Part shown: positions 1 through 6,144 of the stretch, piece after piece
Layout of the letters: every line of letters begins with the position of its first letter
Numbering within the stretch: position 1 is the first letter of the stretch
Assembly (NCBI GenBank): GCA_944385455.1
Contig: CALWXI010000085.1
Span: 1-11,347, forward strand
Direction of reading: 5' to 3'
Source of the DNA: an uncultured Oscillospiraceae bacterium
GTDB lineage: Bacteria > Bacillota > Clostridia > Oscillospirales > Oscillospiraceae
DNA length: 11,347 nucleotides
Program-made: the position numbers and the translations under genes
Notes under the pieces: generated by a model
Told to the model about the DNA's origin: nothing
The model's database searches: none
The model's input: the letters and a program-made list of their open reading frames with translations, nothing else

Positions 1-2
1 TT

Positions 3-407
3 CTCGTCATCGACGGCCAGGGCGGGCGCATGGGCGCTGCCCTGGTGAGCCAGTGCAAGGCCGCGGGGCTTGGGGTTCAAATCATCGCGGTGGGGGCCAA
101 CTCCGCCGCCACCGCCGCCATGCTGAAGGCCGGGGCCGACGCCGCCGCCACCGGGGAGAACCCCGTGGTGGTCAACGCCCGGGACGCCGACGTCATCTGC
201 GGGCCCATGGGCATCCTCACCGCCAACGCCTTGTGGGGGGAAATCACCCCGGCCATGGCGGCGGCGGTCAGCGAAAGCCGGGCTCAAAAGGTGCTCATCC
301 CCGTGAACCGGTGCTCCGTCACCGTGGTGGGCGTGGCCGAGCTGCCCCTGGGGGAATACGTCCGCCTGGCCGTGCAGGCCGCTAAGGAGCAGCTGGAGGA
401 AAAATAA
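3..407 (+). CDS. DUF3842 family protein (5' end outside window)
   Basis: The open frame enters from the left edge in frame with codon 3-5 and stops with TAA at 405-407. About 134 residues are visible. The first visible residues, LVIDGQGGRMG, form a glycine-rich beta-strand/loop that resembles the N-terminal nucleotide-binding loop of Rossmann-like proteins. This start pattern, followed by a region reading GADAAATGENPVVVNARDAD and a GP-G-T segment, matches what I recall of the DUF3842 family of Clostridia. Only a few N-terminal residues seem to be missing; the ATG at 30 is internal to the conserved loop and is unlikely to be the true start. The function of the family is unknown to me; a nucleotide- or cofactor-binding role is inference from the loop. 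The next frame (truncated typA) begins almost immediately after the stop with no terminator between them. Confidence 0.7.
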   Translation, partial: LVIDGQGGRMGAALVSQCKAAGLGVQIIAVGANSAATAAMLKAGADAAATGENPVVVNARDADVICGPMGILTANALWGEITPAMAAAVSESRAQKVLIPVNRCSVTVVGVAELPLGEYVRLAVQAAKEQLEEK

Positions 408-476
408 AAAAATCTCAAAAAGGCTGTAACATTTTCCTGCTCCGGCCGGCAGGGCATCGCCTCCTACTCCCCCGAT

Positions 477-1766
477 GTGGCGGGCGAGGACCTCACGCCG
501 CTGTTCGAGACGATCCTGGAATATATCCCCGCCCCCGAGGCGGACACCGACCAGCCCTTCCAGATGCTGGTCAGCTCCATCGACTACAACGAGTTTGTGG
601 GCCGCATCGCCATCGGCCGCATCGAGCGGGGGACCATCCGGCAGAACCAGGAGATCGCGGTGTGCAACTATCACGATCCCGAGGCGGTGCTGCGCAAGGC
701 CAAGGCCACCGCCATCTATGAGTTTGACGGTTTGGCCCGCAAGAGCGTCCAGGAGTCCTCCGCCGGCAATATCATTGCCATGAACGGCATCCCCGACATC
801 ACCATCGGCGACACCATCTGCGATCCCGCCGCCGTGGAGGCGCTGCCCTTCGTGCAGATCTCCGCCCCCACCCTGGAGATGACCTTCTCCGTCAACGACT
901 CTCCCTTTGCCGGCCGGGAGGGCAAGTTCGTCACCTCCCGCCAGCTGCGGGACCGGCTGTTCCGGGAGACGCTGAAGGACGTGTCTCTCCGGGTCACCGA
1001 GACCGACCGGGACACCGCCTTCAATGTGGCGGGCCGGGGCGAGATGAGTCTCTCCATCCTCATTGAGACCATGCGCCGGGAGGGCTACGAGTTCCAGGTG
1101 TCTCCCGCCCGTGTGCTCTACAAGGAGATCGACGGCGTCATGTGCGAGCCCATTGAGCGGCTGGTGGTGGACGTGCCCGGCGACTGTGTGGGCGCCGTCA
1201 TCGAAAAGCTGGGCCAGCGCAAGGCCGACATGCTGGAGATGACCCCTGTGGGCGAGCGCATGAAGGTGGAGTTCCTGGTGCCCGCCCGGGGCCTGTTCGG
1301 CTACCGCAACGATTTCCTCACCGACACCAAGGGAGAGGGCATCATGGCCTCCGTGTTTGACTCCTACGCCCCCTACAAGGGCGAGATCTCCCGCCGGGGA
1401 AACGGCTCCATGATCTCCTTCGAGACCGGCGAGTCCATCACCTACGGTCTCTACAACGCCCAGGAGCGGGGCACGCTGTTCATCGGCGCCGGCGTGCCGG
1501 TATACGGCGGCATGATCATCGGCGTCAGCCCCCGCAGCGAGGACATGACCGTCAACGTCTGCAAGAAGAAACAGCTGACCAATACCCGTGCCTCCGGATC
1601 CGACGACGCCCTGCGGCTGACACCGCCCCGTCAGATGAGTCTGGAGCAGTGTCTGGAGTTCCTGGCAGACGACGAGCTGCTGGAGGTCACTCCCAAAAGC
1701 CTGCGGATGCGCAAGGCCATCCTGGACCACGAAAAGCGCATGAAGGCCCTTCACGGCAAGAAGTGA
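477..1766 (+). CDS. typA: TypA/BipA ribosome-associated translational GTPase, 5'-truncated (GTPase domain missing)
   Basis: TypA/BipA is a ribosome-binding GTPase related to EF-G and LepA that helps 50S assembly and stress adaptation. Here 429 codons remain of a family that is usually about 605-615. From the GTG at 477 the protein holds the EF-Tu-like beta-barrel (IDYNEFVGRIAIGRI), the EF-G III-like domain (FSVNDSPFAGREGKFVTSR), the domain V-like part (VPARGLFGYRNDFLTDTKGEG) and the TypA-specific C-terminal domain (ISFETGESITYGLYNAQ, KKKQLTNTRASGSDDA). TypA homology extends upstream in frame to about 438 (CSGRQGIAS). All G1-G5 motifs of the GTPase domain (P-loop, switch regions, NKxD) are absent. 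There is no Shine-Dalgarno sequence before the GTG, so 477 is only the first start codon of the open frame. Downstream codons show no stops or shifts, so the loss is recent or is an assembly join. As it stands the product cannot bind GTP and is best treated as a pseudogene or chimera until checked. Confidence 0.85.
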   Translation: MAGEDLTPLFETILEYIPAPEADTDQPFQMLVSSIDYNEFVGRIAIGRIERGTIRQNQEIAVCNYHDPEAVLRKAKATAIYEFDGLARKSVQESSAGNIIAMNGIPDITIGDTICDPAAVEALPFVQISAPTLEMTFSVNDSPFAGREGKFVTSRQLRDRLFRETLKDVSLRVTETDRDTAFNVAGRGEMSLSILIETMRREGYEFQVSPARVLYKEIDGVMCEPIERLVVDVPGDCVGAVIEKLGQRKADMLEMTPVGERMKVEFLVPARGLFGYRNDFLTDTKGEGIMASVFDSYAPYKGEISRRGNGSMISFETGESITYGLYNAQERGTLFIGAGVPVYGGMIIGVSPRSEDMTVNVCKKKQLTNTRASGSDDALRLTPPRQMSLEQCLEFLADDELLEVTPKSLRMRKAILDHEKRMKALHGKK

Positions 1767-1774
1767 ATCCATGG

Positions 1775-1816
1775 AAAAAAAGTTCCCGGGGACCGCAAGG
1801 TCCCGGGAACTTTTTT
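1775..1816 (+). terminator. Intrinsic terminator after typA
   Basis: A GC-rich hairpin starts 9 bases after the typA stop. Arm AGTTCCCGGGGACC (1781-1794) pairs with GGTCCCGGGAACT (1799-1811) around a GCAA tetraloop, with one bulged G, and is followed by a run of T to 1816. The A-run at 1775-1780 lets it act in both directions. Confidence 0.9.
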
Positions 1817-1860
1817 CCGCTTGTGTACGTCTGTATGGGAAAAGGACCCAGGGTCTGTGA

Positions 1861-1867
1861 GAAAGGA
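1861..1867 (+). promoter_or_regulatory. Ribosome binding site deciding the start at 1877
   Basis: GAAAGGA lies 9 bases before the ATG at 1877, in the frame that encodes a signal peptide. The overlapping ATGs at 1867 and 1870 have no such site. No convincing -35/-10 pair was seen between the terminator and this site; the best is a weak TTTTTT-17-TATGGG inside the terminator tail. Confidence 0.6.
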
Positions 1868-1876
1868 TGATGTTCC

Positions 1877-2827
1877 ATGAAAAAACTCCTCGCCTTGCTG
1901 TTGTGTGCCGTACTGTTCTGTGTGCCCGCGGCGGCCGCGGAGGCGGATCTGTCTCTGCCTGCGGCGCAGGCTCCCGTGCGGGTGTGGGGGACCCTGACCC
2001 GTCTGGACGACGGCGGACTGCTGGTGGAAAACGACAGCACCGAAGACATCAACTCCGTGATCCTCCGCGGGGAGGCGATTTTGTGCCTGGACGCCGTCAC
2101 CGGCGAGTCCATGGATGTGGATGACCTGCGGGACGGCGAGACGGTCTACGCCTGGGCGGGACCGGTGATGACCATGAGCCTGCCGCCTCAGGCCACGGCG
2201 ATTTTGATTGTGGCAAATCTGCCGGCGGACGATGCGGCGCCCCAGTATTATGAGATCGCCTCCGTCGCGCCCCAGGCCATGATCGCCATCTACCCCGCGC
2301 CGCCTCTGACGCAGACGGAGGTCACCGCCACCGACGGCACGGTCCTCACCATCACCGATCAGGCGGTCCTGACGTCCCGGGAGGCGGAGGAGACCGTCCG
2401 GCTGGAGGACCTGGGCCCCGGTACCCGGATGGTGGTGTGGTCCGACGGACAGGGCCAGCCGGAGCGGGTGCTGGTGCTTCCGTATCATTACAGCGGCTAC
2501 CTCTCTTGTGACCAGGACGGGCAGGTCGCAGTCAACGGACAGGTCCTGACCCAGAAGGCCGTCTCCGTGGACGGCACGGTGCTGCTGCCCCTGCGGGCCG
2601 CGGCGGAGGCCCTGGGCATGACCGTGTCCTGGGATGACACGGCGGGCGCCGTGGTGGAGCGGGCGGACGGCAGCCGCCTGCTGTCCGTGGATCCCGGACA
2701 TGACCGCATCGTATGGGGCACGGGAGGCACGAGGGAGGCCGTTACGGCCATCCGGGACGGCGTGACCTATGTCTCCGCCTCCGCGCTGCTCTCCATACTG
2801 GATCTCTTCCCGGCGGCCGCCGTGTGA
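1877..2827 (+). CDS. Secreted stalk-domain (copper amine oxidase N-terminal-like) protein
   Basis: The 316-residue product begins with a clear Sec signal peptide (MKK, hydrophobic core to about residue 16, cleavage near AAA-A-E at 20-21), so it is exported. The C-terminal part (about 216-312) has the pattern of the stalk domain, once named copper amine oxidase N-terminal domain: a short 'VAVNGQVL' strand, 'VDGTVLLPLRAAAEALGMTVSWD' helix/strand unit, and a final 'GVTYVSASALLSIL' segment. Firmicutes use this domain in many envelope proteins, where it does not imply copper binding. The N-terminal part seems to contain two related beta-rich units (about 33-95 and 148-190), each with a 'DDG/TDG...L' start, 'V-LEDL/V-DDL' middle and 'G-VYAW/G-MVVW' end. 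No catalytic motif is visible. A structural or binding role in the wall is inference. The gene lies alone between terminators and converges on the serine hydrolase gene. Confidence 0.8.
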   Translation: MKKLLALLLCAVLFCVPAAAAEADLSLPAAQAPVRVWGTLTRLDDGGLLVENDSTEDINSVILRGEAILCLDAVTGESMDVDDLRDGETVYAWAGPVMTMSLPPQATAILIVANLPADDAAPQYYEIASVAPQAMIAIYPAPPLTQTEVTATDGTVLTITDQAVLTSREAEETVRLEDLGPGTRMVVWSDGQGQPERVLVLPYHYSGYLSCDQDGQVAVNGQVLTQKAVSVDGTVLLPLRAAAEALGMTVSWDDTAGAVVERADGSRLLSVDPGHDRIVWGTGGTREAVTAIRDGVTYVSASALLSILDLFPAAAV

Positions 2828-2830
2828 AGC

Positions 2831-2880
2831 ACAAAAAAGATACGCCCGGGAACCAGAGGTCCCCGGGCGTATCTTTTTGT
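2831..2880. terminator. Bidirectional intrinsic terminator between convergent genes
   Basis: Arms GATACGCCCGGG (2839-2850) and CCCGGGCGTATC (2862-2873) pair perfectly, extended by ACC/GGT after one mismatch, around an AGA loop. They are flanked by an A-run at 2833-2838 and a T-run at 2874-2878, so it should stop transcription of the stalk-domain gene (+) and of the serine hydrolase gene (-), whose stop codon it touches at 2880. Confidence 0.9.
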
Positions 2881-4943
2881 CATGCGAACCGCAGGTGGAA
2901 CCGGACGCCGGCGTCGCCGGCAAAGACCACCATGCCGTCCTCCGGCAGCACGGCGGAGGTGTCTCCCCACAGCACGGAGGAGGCCGTCAGCCGGCCCTGG
3001 CCGTCGTAGATCCAGAAGCCGCCGCTTGCCGGCAGCTGCACGGTCATGGTTTTTCCGGCGGTATCGCCCACGTGATACCACTTGGCGTAGCCCTCCTGGC
3101 CCACGGTGGCGTAGGACCAGCCGCCGCCGGCATAGAGGTCCGGCGCTTGGTCCTCGGGCATGTACAGCGCGTTGTTCACCTGGAGCCAGGTGCCGCCGTC
3201 CCTCTCCAGCAGCGTCCACTCCTGGCCGTCCCGGCCGCCCACGCCGGGCAGCTGCAGGTCGTAACGGGCGGAGGTCTGGCTGAGGATCCGGGACGCGCCG
3301 ATGTATCCGGGCACCATCTCCGGCAGCGTCTCCGACGCCGCGGCCGCCGCGTTGGCGCTGAGTGCCAGGTAGGTGGTGGAGGTGTATTTCTCCGTCACCG
3401 GCAGGATGCTGGTCACGGCCACCTGGTCCCACACCGCCTGGACCGCCGGGTCCAGAGCGTTGTCCGCCAGCTTCACCGCCGCGTAGCTGGAGGTGGGCAG
3501 GGCCCCCAGCTCCGGAATGGGAGAGACGGCCTTTTGGTAGAGGTAGGTCTCTCCGTTGGACTCTTCCACAAAGCGCAGCAGCGCCGCGCCGGAGGCATCC
3601 CGGAAGGAACCGTCGGAGCAGTAGGCAAAGACCTGGTCCGGAATATCGGGCAGATTCAGGTAGGAGAGGGTCAGCGTGCCGTCGGCGGTGATGCCGACTC
3701 GGTATTGAGCGGCGGTGGAGCCGTAGTACCCGGCGTAGTCCAGCTGGCCGGCGGGCATCTGAGCCGGCGCGGCCTCCGGCAGAGCGGGGATGGAGGTGTC
3801 TGCCGTCACACCCTCCTCCGCCAGGGCGGCCAGCAGGATCTCCGTGGCGGCCAGCTGATTATAGGTGGAGGAACCGCCGGAAGTCAGCACCGCCGCGGCC
3901 ATGCCGTACTCCGGCAGCACCACCAGCGCCGCGTGGTAATAGAGGGTGTCGCCGCCCTTGGTCAGGGCCGAAATGCCGCTCTGGCAGAAAGGATACCACT
4001 CCACATTGTCCCAGCCCAGACCGAAGGCCAGGGCGTCCAGGGTGTCCTCCGGCCAGATGCCCCGGTGGTATTCCGGGGCGGCCATGGCGTCCAGGGAGCG
4101 CTGGGTCAGCAGCGCGGTGTCCGTCAGGGCACCGCCGAAAGCCGCCAGAGCGGAGGCGGTGGCGTACATGCCGCCGGCGCCCACGGCGTTCAGGCACTCC
4201 TGGGGCAGGGCCCGGGTGTCGGTGCCCACATAGGTCTTGGCAAGGCGGGAGGCGTCAAAATCGTCCCCGGGGGCGAAGATATCGGAAATCCCGGCGGGGG
4301 CGAGGAGATTCCGGTCCACATAGTCCATGAAGTCCATGCCGCTGACCGCCTCCACCACCAACTCCGCCAGGGTGAAGCCGTCGTTGCAGTAGACGCTGTA
4401 TGCGCCGGGATCGGCTTTCAGACGCTGGGAGGACAGGCGCTGGAGCAGGGTGTCGGTGGCGGCGGGGTCCGCGTCGTCAAAGAGGACGGCGCTTTCCAGA
4501 GAGGAGCCCATGAGGCCGGAGGAGTGGTTCAGCAGCATCCGCACGGTGATGTCCCGGTAACGGGGATCCGCCATGGTGAACTCGGGCAGATACCGGGTCA
4601 CCGGGGCGTCCAGGGAGACCTGTCCCTCCTCCGCCAGCTGCATCACTGCCGCAGTGGTGAGCACCTTGCTGACGGAGCCGATGCCGTAGAGGACGTCGTC
4701 GGTGAGAGCGCGGTTCTCCGTTTTGGAATAGACGCCGGCGTGGCCGGTGAGGGTGATCTCTCCATCCTGCCACAGAGCATACTGGATGCTGGCGGCGCCG
4801 CCGTAGGTCATGGCCGCGGCGGCGGCCCGGGCACCGGCTTCCTCCGCCGATTCAGACTCCGCCGCCAGAGCGGGCAGCGACAGGCTCAGCGTCAGGAGCA
4901 CCGTCAGGGCCAAGGCGCAGGCGCGCCTGCAAAGCTTCTTCAT
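2880..4943 (-). CDS. Secreted serine hydrolase, beta-lactamase/class C penicillin-binding family
   Basis: The 687-residue product has a signal peptide (MKKLCRRAC, hydrophobic core, cleavage near residue 28). The family acylates an active-site serine to cut or transfer D-Ala-D-Ala-type, ester or beta-lactam bonds outside the membrane. All three motif positions can be read: S-V-S-K at 90-93 in YGIGSVSKVL (nucleophile and lysine), Y-C-N at 185-187, and K-G-G at 329-331 in place of the more usual KTG/HxG. Other family signs are LLNHSSGL (137-144) and GAGGMYATASALAAF (255-269). The domain ends near 375; about 300 more residues, including a beta-rich end (WTLLERDGGTWLQVNN, GFWIYDGQGRL), have no fold I recognise. 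The start at 4943 is chosen because TCCTTTCC (+ strand) gives an SD site and the signal peptide follows; the in-frame ATG at 4997 overlaps the -10 box. True substrate is unknown; an actual beta-lactamase is less likely than a peptidase or esterase. Confidence 0.85.
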   Translation of the reverse strand: MKKLCRRACALALTVLLTLSLSLPALAAESESAEEAGARAAAAAMTYGGAASIQYALWQDGEITLTGHAGVYSKTENRALTDDVLYGIGSVSKVLTTAAVMQLAEEGQVSLDAPVTRYLPEFTMADPRYRDITVRMLLNHSSGLMGSSLESAVLFDDADPAATDTLLQRLSSQRLKADPGAYSVYCNDGFTLAELVVEAVSGMDFMDYVDRNLLAPAGISDIFAPGDDFDASRLAKTYVGTDTRALPQECLNAVGAGGMYATASALAAFGGALTDTALLTQRSLDAMAAPEYHRGIWPEDTLDALAFGLGWDNVEWYPFCQSGISALTKGGDTLYYHAALVVLPEYGMAAAVLTSGGSSTYNQLAATEILLAALAEEGVTADTSIPALPEAAPAQMPAGQLDYAGYYGSTAAQYRVGITADGTLTLSYLNLPDIPDQVFAYCSDGSFRDASGAALLRFVEESNGETYLYQKAVSPIPELGALPTSSYAAVKLADNALDPAVQAVWDQVAVTSILPVTEKYTSTTYLALSANAAAAASETLPEMVPGYIGASRILSQTSARYDLQLPGVGGRDGQEWTLLERDGGTWLQVNNALYMPEDQAPDLYAGGGWSYATVGQEGYAKWYHVGDTAGKTMTVQLPASGGFWIYDGQGRLTASSVLWGDTSAVLPEDGMVVFAGDAGVRFHLRFA

Positions 4944-4959
4944 ACGCAACTTCCTTTCC

Positions 4960-4974
4960 CGCCCCGAAGGGGCG
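4960..4974 (-). other. Small leader hairpin before the serine hydrolase ribosome site
   Basis: CGCCCC and GGGGCG form a perfect 6-bp stem with a 3-base loop in the predicted 5' leader, ending one base before the GGAAAGGA ribosome site (4952-4959). It could stabilise the mRNA or tune ribosome access; this is inference. Confidence 0.4.
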
Positions 4975-4992
4975 TCCGCAGATGATGGATGC

Positions 4993-5023
4993 AGCATATA
5001 CCTTCCACCCGATGGAAGGTCAA
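4993..5023 (-). promoter_or_regulatory. Sigma-A-like promoter with MerR-type dyad operator
   Basis: On the minus strand a -35 TTGACC (5018-5023) is followed at 19 bp by TATGCT (4993-4998), or at 17 bp by TATATG (4995-5000). Between them lies a perfect dyad, ACCTTCCA-N5-TGGAAGGT (5000-5020). MerR-family activators bind exactly such dyads in over-long 19-bp spacers and untwist the DNA to allow transcription. The arm sequence ACCTTCC-N7-GGAAGGT and its register to TTGACC agree with metal-type (CueR/MerR) operators as I remember them. It would control the secreted serine hydrolase, with transcription starting near 4986. Confidence 0.7.
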
Positions 5024-5041
5024 GAGAATTTTTTTCCGGCG

Positions 5042-5884
5042 TTATGGTGCCGTGCCGGTGAGCAGGCCCAGCAGCGGCTCAAAATCCACGCCCTCCCGCA
5101 GGGGGAGGTCCTGGTCCACGGTGCGCCGGGCGCACTGGCGGACAAACTCCGCTGCCTGCCGGGCGCCTTCTTCCAGCGGCGCGCCCTTCACCAGCGCTCC
5201 CGTGAGGACGCTGGCAAACACGTCGCCGGTGCCCAGCAGGGGGTGGGAGACGAACTCCGTCTGCACCGCCGTGATGCGGCCGCCCGCGGCGTCGAAGCAC
5301 ATGGCGCCGGTGGAGCCGGGAGTGAGGGAGACGCCGGTGAGCACCACGGACCGCCGCCCGTTCAGGCTCAGCTCCCGCGCCACATCCTCCAGCCCGGACC
5401 GGTCCCGGGGCAGGTCCCCATAGCCGCGGTTCAGCAGGAACGCGGCCTCCGTCAGATTGGGAGTGATGACATCCGCCGTCTCCGCAAGGCGCGCCATGCC
5501 CGCGCAAAGCGCGGGGGAACAGGTGCGGTAGGCCCGGCCGTCGTCTCCCAGCACCGGGTCCACCACCACCAGCGTGCCCGGGGCCCGAAAGGTCCGGATG
5601 AACCGGGATACCAGACCGACCTGCCGCTCGCTGCCCAGAAACCCGCTGTACACGGCGGAGAAGCGCAGGCCCAGGGACTGCCAGTGGTCGGTGATCTTGG
5701 GGAGCTCGTCCGTCATATCCAGAAAGGTGAAGCCCTCGAATCCGCCGGTGTGGGTGGAGAGAAAGGCGGTGGGCACGGGACAGCACTGGATGCCCATGGC
5801 GGAGAGAATGGGGATGGCCACCGTCAGGGAGCACCGGCCGAAGCCGGACAGATCATGGATGGCCGCGACGCGGGGCGTGGACAT
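5042..5884 (-). CDS. Pyridoxamine/pyridoxal kinase (PdxK/PdxY type, ribokinase superfamily)
   Basis: The enzyme phosphorylates pyridoxal, pyridoxamine or pyridoxine with ATP in vitamin B6 salvage, in the cytoplasm. The 280-residue product is full length for the family. It opens with IHDLSGFGRCSLTVAIP (9-25), the substrate-binding N-terminus typical of Firmicute pyridoxamine kinases, followed by CCPVPTAFLSTHTGGF (34-49). The centre has VDPVLGDDGRAY (108-119) and TPNLTEA (141-147). The catalytic anion-hole motif is GTGD (218-221), with Asp221 as the likely base. The ATG at 5884 is preferred because AGG lies 9 bases upstream and family proteins start just before this point; the ATG at 5899 gives five more residues but has no SD site. 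ThiD-type hydroxymethylpyrimidine kinases are related, but the N-terminal signature favours B6. A promoter sits just upstream, divergent from tRNA-Leu. Confidence 0.9.
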   Translation of the reverse strand: MSTPRVAAIHDLSGFGRCSLTVAIPILSAMGIQCCPVPTAFLSTHTGGFEGFTFLDMTDELPKITDHWQSLGLRFSAVYSGFLGSERQVGLVSRFIRTFRAPGTLVVVDPVLGDDGRAYRTCSPALCAGMARLAETADVITPNLTEAAFLLNRGYGDLPRDRSGLEDVARELSLNGRRSVVLTGVSLTPGSTGAMCFDAAGGRITAVQTEFVSHPLLGTGDVFASVLTGALVKGAPLEEGARQAAEFVRQCARRTVDQDLPLREGVDFEPLLGLLTGTAP

Positions 5885-5923
5885 GATGTGGGACCTCATT
5901 TCGTGAGTTTCAGGACTGCTCTC

Positions 5924-5952
5924 ATTGTACAGCAGAAATTTTGGTTGTTCAA
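5924..5952 (-). promoter_or_regulatory. Promoter of the pyridoxamine kinase gene
   Basis: On the minus strand TTGAAC (5947-5952), a 17-bp spacer and TACAAT (5924-5929) give a near-consensus sigma-A promoter. The expected start of transcription near 5917 leaves a leader of about 33 bases to the ATG at 5884, which also favours that start over 5899. Confidence 0.75.
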
Positions 5953-5973
5953 GGGCGGGGAGTGTGCTATACT
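5945..5973 (+). promoter_or_regulatory. Promoter of tRNA-Leu with extended -10
   Basis: TTGTTC (5945-5950), a 17-bp spacer and TATACT (5968-5973) precede the tRNA; TG at 5965-5966 makes the -10 an extended one. Transcription should begin near 5980, about 19 bases before the mature tRNA. Its -35 box overlaps that of the divergent kinase promoter by four bases. Confidence 0.75.
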
Positions 5974-5998
5974 GATTTTATTCTGCATGGAGACATCT

Positions 5999-6083
5999 GC
6001 GGGCATGATGGAATTGGTAGACATGCGAGATTTAGGTTCTCGTGCTTTCCGGCGTTGGGGTTCGAGTCCCCATGCCCGCACCA
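5999..6083 (+). tRNA. tRNA-Leu (anticodon UAG)
   Basis: This is an 85-base class II tRNA with a perfect acceptor stem, GCGGGCA (5999-6005) against TGCCCGC (6073-6079), discriminator A at 6080 and an encoded CCA end at 6081-6083. The anticodon stem is CGAGA/TCTCG (6026-6030, 6038-6042). The loop TTTAGGT places the anticodon TAG at 6033-6035, which reads CUA and, by wobble, other CUN leucine codons. A long variable arm follows, then the T arm TGGGG-TTCGAGT-CCCCA, with the conserved TTCGA. The extra-long variable region and the GGAATTGGTAGAC D-loop agree with leucine identity. It is a single gene with its own promoter and terminator. Confidence 0.97.
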
Positions 6084-6120
6084 CGTCGGAGCAAAGTCCG
6101 CTTTGCTCCGACGTCTTTTT
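6083..6120 (+). terminator. Intrinsic terminator of tRNA-Leu
   Basis: A perfect 14-bp stem, ACGTCGGAGCAAAG (6083-6096) with CTTTGCTCCGACGT (6101-6114), closes a TCCG loop and runs into CTTTTT (6115-6120). The stem begins with the last A of the tRNA CCA end, so terminator and mature end abut. Confidence 0.92.
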
Positions 6121-6144
6121 ATGCCTGAGGCAAAAAAAGACGTC
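6110..6144. repeat. Near-perfect 35-base palindrome overlapping the tRNA terminator
   Basis: Arms of 16 bases (6110-6125 and 6129-6144), each bounded by GACGTC, match at 15 of 16 positions around a TGA loop. The left arm uses the 3' arm end and T-run of the tRNA terminator, and the right arm reaches into the stop codon of the HD-domain gene. The two hairpins cannot both form fully. Confidence 0.75.

Noticed and set aside
477..1766. Reading the truncated typA as a novel stand-alone family
   Set aside because: Its homology begins abruptly inside the standard TypA fold without a ribosome site, so loss of the 5' part by deletion or assembly error explains it better.
1846..1856. Short palindrome GACCC-A-GGGTC upstream of the stalk-domain gene
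   Set aside because: It is only 11 bases and close to the ribosome site; in DNA of this GC content it may be chance, and no promoter frames it as an operator.
2769..4985. A 738-codon open frame on the plus strand opposite the serine hydrolase gene
   Set aside because: It crosses the bidirectional terminator, has a His/Gly/Gln-rich product with no recognisable motif, and is explained by GC-rich third positions on the opposite strand.
4944..4997. Longer N-terminus for the serine hydrolase from the ATG at 4997
   Set aside because: This ATG lies in the -10 box, and the added residues would precede a clear signal peptide; the start at 4943 has a good ribosome site.
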